DNA of 64,000 nucleotides, taken from Sporothrix humicola (Eukaryota; Ascomycota; Sordariomycetes; Ophiostomatales; Ophiostomataceae). Below the pieces are notes generated by a model. It searched no databases. It was not told the origin of the DNA and saw nothing but the letters and a program-made list of their open reading frames with translations. Positions 45,155 to 58,400 of this stretch are shown one piece after another. How positions within the stretch are numbered: the first letter of the stretch is position 1; every line of letters begins with the position of its first letter. Position numbers and translations under genes: made by a program. The stretch spans positions 62,001 to 126,000 of the forward strand of contig WNYE01000056.1 in the NCBI GenBank assembly GCA_021396245.1, given 5' to 3'.

Positions 45155-47418
45155 TGCATTGGCTTGCATTTTGCATGCGAGAGACCTTGGGCTGCTCGGC
45201 GGAACGTGGTACTTGGGAGCGACTTTGGGGGCGCCAAGAAGGCCTATGTCGGACGAGGCTCATGGCATGTCGTGACAGAGCACGCCAAAGTATCTCGGGG
45301 TATCTGGACTCTGAGGGCATGCGATATGTCGTTTCCAGTCCGCGCGCAGGATGTTTCCAATGTTTTAGCGTCGAGGGCAAGCCTGAACGGGAGGGTGGCA
45401 GTGGCCGGAGGTTATGGACATGATGGCAGGATGGGTTCTGGGCATGCGGATACTGAAAGCGCGACAAGGGGAAGAAGAGAAGAAGAGAAAAAGAGAGACA
45501 AAAGTGGACATGGGTGGGTTGCAGGGAGACGGATATGGGTGGGATTGCAAACGGAGCGAGAGCAGGGGCGCGAGAAAGCGTTACGGGTCAGAGGTCCTCG
45601 ACTGAACGGGGGATGAATACATCGAGATACAAACTTTGTAAGATGCATCGTACGTCGTGCTTCGATGCAAACAGATTTTTAGGAGAACGTGGAAGACGTC
45701 GATATTGGATGCAGGAAGGAGCACAGCAGCAAATAGCACGAGGCAGGAAGGTGCGTCCGGCATGTCAGCACGATCAACAAGAGGCAGGCACCAAGAAGGG
45801 AGCTACAGTGTGATGTTGTGCAGCACGGGGGCGGGTGTCAATTAGCTCAGTACAGACTATCGGTAACAATGGGGATTTGGTGATTTGGCATCAGAACTAT
45901 GCCCTTGTGCTAAGCCCAGACTACTATATTTCTGTATTTCTATATCCTCCGTTTTTTCAACGATGCCCATCGGTTCAAAACGGGAAAGAGAATGCGCGGT
46001 GTTAGCGCACTGAGCTCCGTTAAAAGAAGAGGATTAATTTGCGATCCTGCGCGACGGATTTTCCCTCCACAGTGGCTCTTGGGCGGAGCTCTAACGGAGC
46101 TCGGGCGGATACTTTTTTGGGAAAAGAGGATGTGAGACTGGGAGCACATCAGTGCTGTGTCCAGCATGGCGTATGCTGAGGCAAAAGCAAGAGTGCGAGA
46201 TGCAACACAAACGCAAGGGTGGAAGAGCATTTCTGTTGAAGAAAAACCAGCATCACAACAAGGGCATTTTTTCTTCTCTCATGCAATGCAGCCTGCTATT
46301 TGTAGAATGAGCACACCAGAGCGCCACGCGACTTCCCTTTTGTGCTGTCAACAAACGAACCAACAGTCAGTTCCCCTCCTGCCTGCCAAAGCGGTCGGTT
46401 ATGGGTTCAGCCCACACCCACCGCACACCCACGCCCCTTCCTCGTGCTGTTGGCCCCGAGGTGATGGGAAAATCAATAGGCGGGACCTGCTAACAGCTAG
46501 CGGTTAACCCAAGGTGGCAAGCGCTAGTGGCTAAGGGATTTAGGGGGGATCATGCCAAAGAAAACTGCCAGGGGCGTGGAATACCTCCGCTCACCCTGAC
46601 GCAAGGGATGATGGGAGAGATGGGTTAGGGCCTTGTTTGAGCGCTAGGGCCATTGGTTGTCGAGCTGCTGAGGCTATTGAGCTGGTAGGGCTTTGTGTCC
46701 ATCTGGGCCTGAAGGTCCTCAGGTCCTTTTTTCTTTGACTTGTCTCGCTTGCCACTTGTGAGGCGCACTTTCCGTCCGTTTTGTCTGTTTCCCTCGTTCC
46801 TTCCGCGTGCAGCTTGCAGCTCGCAGCATGTGGCGTGTGTTGCGCATGTGCTGTGTGATGGTTGGCAGCTATCCCTTCCCAAGCTGCTGGATTAGGAAGG
46901 GAGGATCCAATGCCAGAAATAGCGCGAGCATATTGCGGCGTAAGTATTACGGAGGACAATAGGCGATGTTCTTTCCTTCCCTTTGGGATCATTTAGGGCC
47001 ATCGTTTCGGTCTTGCTTGTTCTGGTCGGTTCAACGATTCCTCCGCAGGCAAGTATAGACAAAAAAGGAAAGAGAAAACAAAACAACAAGGGGGAGGAAG
47101 CGAGTGGAAAGTGCCAAATTAGGAAACCTCGTTCGACCGTGGCCGGCCGTAGATTGGGGGCCTGACATCAGCGGTGCCAGACGACGCCCTTCATACGGAA
47201 TATGCTCCGTTGACGACTTCTGACAATACCCATTGTCCTGGACAGCAAACGCCGCACCCAACGAGACCCTCGAGCAGATCGCCTTCATTGTTGTCACCGG
47301 TCTCTTAGCAGACGCGCCATGCAATAGCATAAGACCAGGCGGGACAGCGCCGCGGCACAGCAGTTCTCGACTTCAAAGACAAAACGGCTGGCAAGGATCT
47401 CTCGAACGCATGATGCGA

Positions 47419-47440
47419 GAGGCGTGAGGCGTGAGGCGTC
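47419..47440 (+). repeat. Three tandem 7-bp GAGGCGT units
   Basis: Perfect head-to-tail copies, the last ending in GTC. Short simple repeat in noncoding DNA. Confidence 0.75.
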
Positions 47441-48466
47441 AAGGACAGCCGCCAAGGACATAGGATTGAGCAAAGGGATGAAAGGCGGGAGGCCTGGAGA
47501 TCCCTGTGATCCTTGGAAAGCCTGGGACAAGACGACAATGCAAAAGTCAAGAGAACGGATGAGACCAGACATCAACGTCGATCCAGCAAGTCCCAGGAAA
47601 GACGACGGCCAAGAATCCAGGCGCCAGGAAAGCGAAACTGGGTGCCTTTCAGACAAGGCCAAACAGGAACCAGATTACGAGTGGTTGAAGAGAAACCGAG
47701 ACATCGCCACAGACCAACGAACAACAACGGCATACTCGAAAACGTCGAAGATAGCCCCCACGAAGCAAACACGAGTACTGTGTTGTCCATGCGCCGTATG
47801 GAGGAGTACTTGCACACAAACGGAGGTCCTTGGTCTCTCATTGTCTATTCATAGCAGACAAAAAAGGCACAGCACGGGCTTCTGTTCTAAAGTGCTTGCT
47901 TTTCGGGAGGCATATTGCGTCGCATATGGAATGCAACATGGAAAATATACGAAGGGCAGATATACGACGAAGCCGTTGTCCACAGAGGATAGACTGACGG
48001 TGACAACTGACGAGAGCCTGGTCATGGGGCACAAAACACACAGACACACACCACAGACTTGGCTTTGGGACGGCCTGGGTGCCAGGAGCCAGGCTGTCCG
48101 AGAAAGAAAAGAAAAAGAAAAAGGGAAACAGTGGGCAACGGCCGACAATGAGGTATCATTGGTTGGATGGAAACGAAATTGATTAATTTTGCAGGTTTGG
48201 ACCATTTTCAACCAGACTTTGGTCGTTTGTGTTTTTTGTCTTGCTTGCTGTCTTCGTTGTCGACTTCCACTTTATTCCCTTTTTCTTCTCCAATTGTTTC
48301 ACACGAGCGTTACACGACCTTCCCAGCTGGGCGAGGAAAGGTGGCGGTGGATTGGCGATCAGGGGACGCACGTCAAGGTGAGACGTGAGAAGAAATGGAA
48401 TGACCGAGATGGAAATAATAAGAGAAGAGAACAAAAGAACACGAAAGGAATCAGAAAGAATGGGCA

Positions 48467-48532
48467 AAAAAAAAAAAGAAGAAGAAGAAGAAAAAGAACA
48501 CAAACTCAACACAACACAACACAACACAACAC
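48467..48532 (+). repeat. A/GAA tract followed by ACACA-type pentanucleotide repeat
   Basis: An A run and GAA triplets, then five or more copies of the pentamer AACAC. Simple sequence, likely variable between strains. Confidence 0.8.
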
Positions 48533-50973
48533 ACCACCCCTGCCGAGCTGCCAACGACTGCCGATCTGCCCGAACCCGGGTTAGTGAGCCCGTGGTTTCA
48601 AGGGGGCCCGCCTGTGCATACGGAGTGTCTGTCGATGCATCCAAAAGCGTCGAAAGGCGTCCAAGAGCATCCAAATGGGGAGAACGAGGGGAAGCGCGAT
48701 GCTTCCCTTGTCTTCTCTTGCATACCCGCACTTCCTTTTCCCCTTCTTTTTCTTCTTTTTCCTTCTTTCTGCCTTGTCTTTTGACTTTTTCTCCGCTCGC
48801 ACGCACTCTGCACGCACGTTCACACTGTTCTTCGCAACGAGGGCCCCAGTGCAAATCGTCATGCACATCCGCGCTCCCCGAGTCTAAAGAGTCTGAGCAC
48901 CTCCTTCCAGAAGACTTCTTTTTGACTTTTGTCTCAACATTGCAGCTTCTTCTTTTTTCCTTTTCTTTCGCTCTTCATCTGCAGGCTGACAGGGGGTGTC
49001 AGTGCGGCGATCGGTTGTCTGTTAACGACCAATGCCATGGAAAGTCGTGACTGATGCATGTTGTCGTCGTTGTTCTCCTGCATTTCCTCTCTCATGCGTC
49101 TGGTGTCTGCCGATCAGCAACCAGTGGGTTGGAGTCTCTGGAACGAAAATGAGCTTCAGAAATTCAGAAAAAAAAGGACAGATGATACGACGTACGAGGT
49201 GCTCGTTCTTCTCAAGTGGGAATCACCGTTGAAGGTCAGAGGAGCACCGGTGAGGCCCAACATCGGCATCTTCCAGGCGTCCATTGACTCTGCTCGGATG
49301 TTGGTCTTGATCAAGGGAAATCCCTGACACTGTTGTATCAAGTCCATCATTCATCTCGTGCATCTCCAGACGACCCATAATCGCCACCCGAATGGCAAGA
49401 GAAAATCTCTCATCTTGGAGGCCTTTCATCAGCGCATCTGTTTTTGCCCCACGTCGCATTGTTCTTTTTTGTCTTATTGTTGTTGTTGTTGTTGCCCCAT
49501 ATTGATATGATTCCGGCTAGCTTTACGACATGTTGTCGGCACTCTAGGATATTCTTGTCGAGTCCAGTCTCTACCAGTCATGAGAAATACCACCCTAATA
49601 CCCTTGTCCCATGGCAGCCTCAAGCACATCCGGCTTGCCGAACAAAGTGGGCATTTATCTGCTCCATGGGAGCTGAACATGACAAAAACAAGCAAGAATA
49701 TCAACAAAAGTACGACATACGACGTACGAAAGTATCCAAATAAATCCATAACAAAACGCAGAGTTACATACGTAGCAACGTCAATGTCAGGTTGGCAATA
49801 AATAGCATCTTGCGCTCCGTATTTGTGCGAATAGAAAAACAAAAAGAAAAGGAAAACAGGGACGGAATATGGAGAACGTCGTACTGCTAAAAGTAGATTG
49901 CTCGGTACTTTCTAGCGGATGCTCAAGTATCTGACCATAACATCCACTACCCATTAACCGATGCATCGTCTGTCCATATTCTTGGTAACTATTCCGTACA
50001 TATAGGTAATTAGGAGCTTGTCCAGAAGTTGGATAAAGCCCTCGATGCAACCTGTATGGAGACAAAATTTCACACAAAAAACTGCACAAGTATCTTCAGC
50101 CGTTCCTTTTCGCCGTCTGCAACAGAATCTAATCTCGTTTTCGACCAAGTATCTAGCATCCCTTTTATTACGCCGGTGCCGAGTCTCACCTCACGAGGCG
50201 AACAACAAGACAACGGAGAAGACGGAAATACATCATATCTTTTGCTCACAATATGTTGTATGTATCTTACATGTTCGGAGCACTTCCGTACGACGTCCAC
50301 AAAAAAAAGTTTAAAATTATCAAGGGGGGCTGGAACAAGGGCAAATGCCGAGCCTAGGGACATGAGAGAAGGGGGGAGGCAGATCTTGCATACAAGTACG
50401 GAGCATTCTTGTGACTCCGCCGAATCGAGCCGTTGACAGGGAGGAAAAAGACACTTGCAAAAAAGTCTATCGACAAGAGACGTTGCAGTACCCAGATGGC
50501 CAGATGAGGGGAATGGAATATGGATTATGGATTATGGAGACAACAGGGCCAAAAAAGACTTGCACCGTTGCACCCGGCTGCCATCCTTTGGAAAATGTAA
50601 TCTCGTTTCTGGAGCGGGCAAATCCAACCTCCCGCCCTCCATTTTGACGCTCCTCCATTTTCCCACTCTCTCCAACCCCCCTGTCCTTCTGTCTCTCTGT
50701 CTCTGCCACCGAACCGGCCGTTAACGAGAAATGGTGGTGGGAGACGTGGGAGATTGGGAGATGAAGACCAAAAAGATAAAGAAAGCAACAAGGCGAAAGT
50801 GTGTGCATACGGCCTCTGTCTTTTCTCCGTAGATGCAACGTCTTGCCGCCTTTTTTCTTTTTGGTTGGTCTGCCACTCTCTCAGAAGAGGCTCTGCCCAG
50901 GTCCCTTTGCAATCTTGTTGCTGTGGCTTGTCCCGGAATACCGCCGTGATTTGAGGGACGAAAGACGAGACAA

Positions 50974-51018
50974 GGGAAAATGAGGAAAATGAGGAAAATG
51001 AGGAAAATGAGGAAAATG
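50974..51018 (+). repeat. Tandem 9-bp GAGGAAAAT repeat
   Basis: Four perfect copies plus partial flanks of the 9-mer GAGGAAAAT. Minisatellite-like and noncoding. Confidence 0.88.
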
Positions 51019-52401
51019 GGATGGGGTGGTGGGTGGCTTGTTCCATCAACAGACAAAAGCCACCCACCTTTTGGGCCAAACTTGGAAGTCACAAGAGGAT
51101 TGCATGCATATCGAGTCGCACGGAAAATGGTATGGATGCCACTGCACGTCGTATACTTTGTATCACGTCGTGTGCCATAGCACCACAAAAAAGATTGCAA
51201 ATGCAAAGTGCACACAACGAAGCATGCAGCGACCCGGGTTTCGGGTACAGTTCTCTTCTGTTGGGCTGTCACGATCCGTCCTGGGCCCGCAGGAACAGAG
51301 AAACGCCATGTCGCCAGTAGATTGCTTCCTGTGGGATAGAGTGAGTGGCAGACCCCCCTTGTGTCTGGAGTTGGTTCTGGAGGCGGGCTGTCTGTCTATT
51401 TCCTGGTCGCTGGGCTTTGTTTTCAGTGTTATTAAACCACGGTGCAGTTGTCCATGGTGTGTGTGTGTGTGTGTTGACAATATTTGACAATATTTGGGCA
51501 TGAAGAGGGACGGCACGAGGCTAAATTGGCAGCGAAACAACAAGACCAAAAAGTAGGTGATGGGTGAGGGCAGATCGTACAATATGTGAAGTCGGTTAGA
51601 AAGAGGCCGCGATGATGAGGATTGCCCGTATGCTTTATCTTTTTATACCACAGAAATTGAAAGCACACGAATCGTCCGTATAGTCGGCATAGAGGTTGGG
51701 TAAAAAATGTTGATACAAAAAGACATTATAATAGCAAAGATATGGAACAAGTACAACCCGCTTCGTGAGAGTGAAGTCTTGAGGATTCATAACAGAGAGA
51801 CAAAAGAGTACATGACAAAGTAAAAGTCCAACGAGAGGACAGTGTGAGAGAAACAAAAAAGTGTGGGTAAATAGAAAAGAGGCTGAAGATGAAGATGAGA
51901 GAGAAAAGGAAAGGAAAATGAATAAGAAGTATGAGGCAGCCAACGCCCCGCTGGTTTCCGGAAAACACAAAAAAGAAGACTGTCCAAGTCAAGATGAACA
52001 GATGTAGAAGTGGGGAAAAGACAAACACACAAGGTAAACAGATAAAAAAAAGGAAAAGAAAAGAAAAACTCCTGATGGCCGTTATACCCATGGCCGTTCC
52101 CTTTTTTTATTCCACCCTTCCATCCAAAAAGTTCGCCGTTTCCACGTTTCCATCCTCTGCTCCAAGTCGTCCCCTTTCATCCCTTCGTCTGTAGTTGCGG
52201 TTGTGGTTGTGTAAAGAAAAAGAAGTAGGAAACGAAGTCAAGAAAAATCCAAAAATAGACGTCGACATAGTTGTCTGTCCCATGGAAGAAGAGAAACAAA
52301 CAACGTGCCCACGCTGTAGCACCGTCGGTTTCACGTCAATATCATGCTGTATCGGTAGCCGCATCCGCAACTTCTTCTGCAGCCGCTGGCTTTCTCCCGC
52401 G

Positions 52402-55400
52402 CTACGAGTCGGCCAGCTTGGCAAAGTGCTTCGACCAGATCCAGCCCACCAGCTCCGATGGGTCGTCCTGGTTCTTGGCCAGCCACAGCTCGCCCTTTTC
52501 GGCAATGACGTCGAAGATCTGCTGTAGTTAGTACGGTGTGTAGCATAAAAATTTAGGATCGGTGTGAAAACTCACCTCGCCTGCTTGGTACGTGAGGTAG
52601 GGGTACCCTGCTTCGTGCTTGGTCTCAATGTTAAACTCGAACAGCGACGCCGCGAGCCACAGCACATTGTATCCGCTGCCGTGGCCGCCGCCCGTGGTCG
52701 ACGAGGAGGCGTTCGAGGACGTCGTCCCGGCCCGCTCCCGTGAGGGTGCACGGGAGGACCGGCGGCTGGCGTCGTCGGCACCCAAGTAGCCTCCACTGGC
52801 ACCGCCGTGATGATGGTGGCTGTGGTGGTGGTGGTGACCGCCATGTTGATGTTGCTGCTGCATGGAAGCCACAGTCGGTGTCGGGTTGTCGTCCATGGGC
52901 ATGGCCGAGTGGAAGAGGCCCGAGAAGCGCCGGTCGCCGCTGCCCGTCATGCTGCTGCTGTCACCGCCGACAGTGCTGCCGGGCGGGTACTGGTTGTTGG
53001 AGTTGTACGTCGACGACGAGTCGCGCTTGCTTGCCTGCAGGGCAGCCGCCATGCTGGACTGGCCGGCAGCTGGCAGACCAAGGTTGAGCGAGTCGACACT
53101 CGGGCGTGGTGCTGTGTTGCCAGTTGAGTCGTAGCTGCGGCCAGTGCTGGGACGTCCAGAGGCAGATGCCGGTGCACCGACCGACCGTGCGGACGAGGAT
53201 GACTCGTTTGGCATGGCTGGCATGCTGGGCGAGCCAGAGCTACCTCGTGCATGGTTGTTGCCGTTATTGCCATTGAGGTTCAGGCCGCTATAGTAGTCAC
53301 GATAATAGTACTGGTGCGGGCTGGGCAGTCCGGCGGCCGTCGCAATTGACGTGGACTGTGCTAGGGCAGACAAGGTCGGTGGAGATGCTGTCGTCGGCGA
53401 GAAGGCAAATTGGCCGCTGGTGCGTCCGCCAAAGTCGGGCGCCGGGAGCGTGGGCGCGCTGTCGCTGTTGACAGACTCCCCGCGGATGCGAGGCGAGAGT
53501 TCGGCGGGCCGGCCAGAGCGTGTCCGGAGCATGCCCGTGCCCCCAGGACTGGGGCTGCCTTGGCCATCCCCACTGCCGCTGCTGCCACCCGCACCCTTAG
53601 TCAGGATCGACAGACTCTGCTTGATGTGGTCTTCCATGTCGCGGAAGTCGCGTGCAAACGAGCTCATAATGTCGACCACCTCGGGAACATTCTGCTGGTC
53701 TTCGAGCACGACCTTGACCTTTTCCTTCCAGATGGCAAACCACTGAACCTGGATATTGACAAAGTTGCCCAGGCAGATGTTGCCAATCTTCTCCGTGTTG
53801 GCAGACAGCATTGGCAGCTCCTTCTTGAGCGCTTCGTTGAGCGCCTCGTACTGCTCCACGAGCTCGGCGAGCTGCTTGTCGACCTTCTTGCCGCTCTTCT
53901 TGAGCTGTGCAGCCCGTTCGTAGTCGAGACGACGCTTGGCACGCTTCTTCATGGCCAGACTTGGGTTGCCATAGCACTTGATCACCAGCTCAAACGGCTC
54001 AATGACGTGCTTGCGAACCTGCGCCAGATGCTGCTCGAGGGCCACCTTTTCCATGTCGCGCATAGAGACATTGAAGCGTGCCCACTTGCTCTCCAGCTCG
54101 GGATAGGGAGATGGCTGCAAGCGCATAACGAGCTCCATCGCTGACAGAAGCTGCAAGAACTCGTGCACGTACGCCGAGACTTGGCGAGTGTAAAACTCGA
54201 CGTCGCGAAGGACAACTTGCAGACGGAGATAGTCGTCGCCAAACTTCTCGTTGAGCTTGGTGTACACCTGATCCTCGGGCGGCCGGTTGTTGGACACTTG
54301 CAGCTTGTCGACACGCTTGCCAAACGCACGGGCAAAGCCAGCACGCACATCCGAATCCTTGCGCTTGCGGCCGACAATCTGGCCGACCAGCTCAAAGTTC
54401 TTCTTGGTCTTGTTGATCTCGAGAATCGAGTTCTCCAGAACGGTGCGTGCAGAAATGAGCGCGGCGCGGTCGGGGTGGTCTTCGGGCGTGTGCTGAAGCA
54501 GCTGACTGATCAGGTTCGGGTACTTGGTGATGCGCTGCATAGGCTTGATCAGAAGCGAGTCGAGGTTCCACGCGGCGGTCAGATCCTGGGCCACTTCGTT
54601 ACACTCAGTAAGCCAAAGCTTGACAGTCGGATCTTCCTGTATCTGGATGAGGCGCTTCGCCGCGCTGTCACTGCTCTTCAAAAACGCCTCGTGCGTGACG
54701 CGCATGACGTCAATGTTCTTGCGGAACACGGGGCCAATGGACGTCTGCCGATCACGGGCATCTTCAGCGGCCATCGTACTACCGGCGGTAGAAGCTGCTG
54801 CAGTAGTCGATGCAGACCCAGTCGTCTCCGCGGCCGAAGCGGCAGAGGTCGAGTTCAACGTGCCCGACTCAGACAGGATAGAGTCCTCACGTGGCGGTGG
54901 TGAGGAACGACGACCGCCCTTGGGCGCATACACTGTAGACACAGCGTCCTTGAGTTGCACCAAGAACGTCGTGTGGAAAGCAATGATCTCGTCCGTGTTG
55001 CGGAAAATGAGCTTGACCGTCTTGGCATCGAGCTGCGGGCACGCTTCGGCCGTACCCTTGTAGATTTCCTCGACAATGTTCATGTCACGCACAAATACGG
55101 CCTCGGTATCGATCAGCTCACGGATGACCATCTGGCGCTGGACAAGACGCGTCTGCTCTTTGCTGGGAGCTGCCTTCTTGGGGCTGCCGCTTGTGCGAGT
55201 TGACGGCGCATCAGCATCGTATCCATCGGCCGCGCCATCGAGGCCACTAGGCCGTTCATTCTCAATGAGGGTCGCGCCACTAATAGACTGGCGCGGCAGA
55301 TCGAGAGACGCCTGGGCAGAAGACTGCATTGTCATGGTAGGCGGAGGAGACGTATACATGGAATCGTCTGCGCTACCAGTGCCACCAAATGTAAACGAGT

Positions 55401-58400
55401 CCTGACCATCGTGGTCGTCGCGCATGCCGAGGGCAAAGCTGTTGGGGCGCGAGGAATCATAGTACGCGCTGGACGAGCTGGGACGCACGCTGTTCTCGGT
55501 GAACGAGTCTCGGCCGTCGACGGAGACAGGGATCGGCGGAGGATCATGGTCAGGCAGAACGGGAATATGCGGGCCCGTAGCTTTGTCATCCGACAAATAA
55601 GGGATGAAAAAGTTGGTACCCGTGTCCAGCTCGGGGAGCATAGTCGACGTCTGCTCGTCAAGCGGTGAATCTTCGCCGGGGATATCAGGCGAGACCTCAC
55701 CATACGGGTCGTAGTTCTCGTCCTGCTGGCCGTGCTCTTGCTCATCCTCCAATATCGACGTCGGCCGGGAATCAAACTCGTACGGATTCCGGCGGTGGCG
55801 CTGATGCGGTGCATTCTGCTGGTTTTGCAGCACCGATGGAGGTGCGGTACGGGCACGGATAGTCGAGTCGCCTGCAATGGAGTTGCCATTGTTGATGATA
55901 TTTGAGTCCGTGTTCGACAAAGGCCCCGCATCCCGCGTGGCAATAAACGCGCGTGCATCTTCGCTCTCGATCGAGAAGTCGGTCCAGCCAGACTGTTGAC
56001 TAGACCGATTGGCTGGTGACATGAGAGAGGGCAGGTTAAGACTGTTTGACGTATCCGGCGTGCGCTGCGGCTCACTAGCGGACCGTTGCGGCTCGTCCGA
56101 AATATCAGACGCGGCGGCAAACGCAGATCCACGCAGTGTCGCAATATTGTCTTTCAAAGTCGGCATAGTGTAGAAGTTCTCGGCGTTTTCATAGCCGGCG
56201 TCATTAGGTACACCCCGACGGCTAGAGCCGCTATTGAGTCGCGACAATGAGGGCCGACGGCTGGGGTCATCCGTCTCACGGCCGAGGATCGTGACCGTTG
56301 TCGTTGTCTGCGTCTCGTCGGGCAGGTACGGCTGAACTTCGTACTCTGGCTCGATATCGCGGCTCGGTATAGTCGGCTCAGGATCCTGCGCGTCTTGTGC
56401 AGACACTGATGTAACCGCAATGCCAATGGCAATGTCCTCTTCACCGGCCATTTCATCCGGTGTCTCAGAGGGCGAGGCGCTGATCTGGATGGGCACGTCC
56501 TGTTCGTTTGCAAGCGCCGCCACTTGGTGACCTGAGGTGCTTTGGCGCAGCTCTCTCACACGCGCGGGACTCTGATGGATGGCAGCCGTCAATTGGGCTG
56601 GCTCTTGAGAAGCATCGCGGTCCTGAGGAGGCGTGTAGGGCCGGCTTTCATAGCTGTCCTGGCGGTAAGAACCAGGAATGAAACGATCAAACGGCGACAT
56701 TTCGGCATCCTTGGGCTGCTGGCCGGCTGATGTAGTGTTGTTTGCCATTGGTGTTACATCATCGGTCCCATCATCCTCAAATGGATACATGTAAGTGGTC
56801 TTCGGTGCCCGAGAGTCCTCCTGGGTTTGTCGCTGCTGGGGTGTCGCATGCTGAGATGGCTGGGCAATCTGGTCTTCTGGTGTTGGCAGGTCGAAAGGCG
56901 ATCGATACTCGACCTTCCCGTGGCTGTAGCCAGGATAATCGGATTGTTGTTGTGGTGGCGGGTGCTGAGTTTGTTCGTCTGCAGTCTGTTGCTGCAGAGT
57001 GCCAGAAGACTCTTGCCTTGGCGGTTCCGTTTGCGGCTCGTTGTCAAATTCGGTGATAACAGAATTGACAGAAATCGCAGATGGAGGCGGTTCGTCGTGG
57101 GAGTTGCCCTGAGGAGGCGAGTACCAGCCGCCAGGGAAAGTTCCCGGGATACCCAGAGTTGGCGAGTCGTCCTTCCTTGGTACCCTAGACTTCGGGGCAG
57201 GCTGCAGTTCTGGGATGGCCGTTGATATTGTCAAAGATGGCAGCTCGGCAGCACTTCTCCGCAGGCTGACTGTCCGCCTTAAGCTCGGGCTGGCCCTGGG
57301 ACTTTGGCGAGGGCTGCTTCGGGGCGGTGATGAGATTGCCGCATTTGCGGCCGCGGCAGCAGTGGCAGCAGTCGGTGACCGGGGTGGCGGCGTTACCGTG
57401 CCAGGGAATTTGGATGTTGTCGGTGAGGAGGAGGCCGCGGCAGCCATCACGGCTGCGTTTGCGGCGATGGAAGCGGTTGAGGATCGGACGCTGAGAGACC
57501 GGGTGGCAGCAACAGCAGCAGATGCCGCCGTGGCACTGGCTCCAGCATTGGACATTGCCGAAAGTGACGATGCTGATGACTTGGAGGAAAGAGTGACGGC
57601 GGAAGCACCCATAGCGCGTCGGCTGACCTCGGACTGTGCGCGCACGGCAGCCTCCGCGAGCGCCTTGGCTTTGGCAGCAGCCTCAAGCTCCTTCTTCCGT
57701 CTCTCTGCTGCAGCTTGCCGTGCGGCCGACGCTTCGGTCTCCCTAATGGACTTGCTATACTTGAGACGGATCGTCTCACGGCGCTGTGCAAAGTCGATGG
57801 GGCCGACGTCGATCTTTCGACGGTTGGCCCTGCCTGATTCATCTTGCTTTGCAGCTGACGAGCGGGTGCTGCCAGCATACGGCATCCGACTTCGTTCGGC
57901 GGCAGAGGATGAGGAGGATGCAGCGGATGTCCGGCCGAGGCGAGATGCAGAGTTTGAGGAGGAGGCGTTTGCGGACGAGACAGGTTGCCGGGGTCGTGAG
58001 CTGCGGAGTGGAGGAGAGAGTTTTGGTGGTGGCGCTGCAATATAGGCACTGAGACGGCCATTGTTGCCAGGGGTCGCAATCTGGGACGGTGGGGGTCTGC
58101 GCGACGAGGACGAAGAAGAATTCGAGGCAGACGTGGACGAGGCCTTGGCCCGCGCGGCTGCTGTCGATGTTGGGGTCGCTGCACGTTTTGTTGGAGTCTT
58201 CGCATTCGCTGTGGATGGTGGGGGGCCATGCGGCTGCTGCTGACGTGGGACTCTGCTGGCCGCGGCAGAACGCCGTCCAGCTGCAGACGCAGGGGAATTT
58301 GAGCGTGTTGAAGATTGACTGGAGCGGCCGGAGGCTTCAGACAGTTTCCTCACGGAGATGGGTAGGCGCGAGGTGGGAGATGTAGGCGACTGTGGCATGT

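Larger units (their letters stand above)
42351..52401. other. 10-kb region upstream of velB without a convincing gene
   Basis: Lies between the velB start and the 3' end of the RhoGEF gene, both on the minus strand. About 42730-44600 is pyrimidine-rich on the minus strand and gives long low-complexity shadow frames (one of 310 codons), best read as promoter or long leader DNA. At 47424-48182 a 252-codon + frame exists but begins with GTG and has no family features. Several simple repeats are listed separately. An 8-mer, TACGACGT, is clustered at 49186-51153. No tRNA or transposon was seen. Confidence 0.5.

Noticed and set aside
38200..47040. tRNA-like T-loop strings (for example near 38206, 39688, 46398, 47028)
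   Set aside because: No matching acceptor, D or anticodon stems could be folded around them.
47424..48182. 252-codon + strand frame
   Set aside because: Begins with GTG inside a 7-bp tandem repeat, has no recognisable domain and has random-looking composition.
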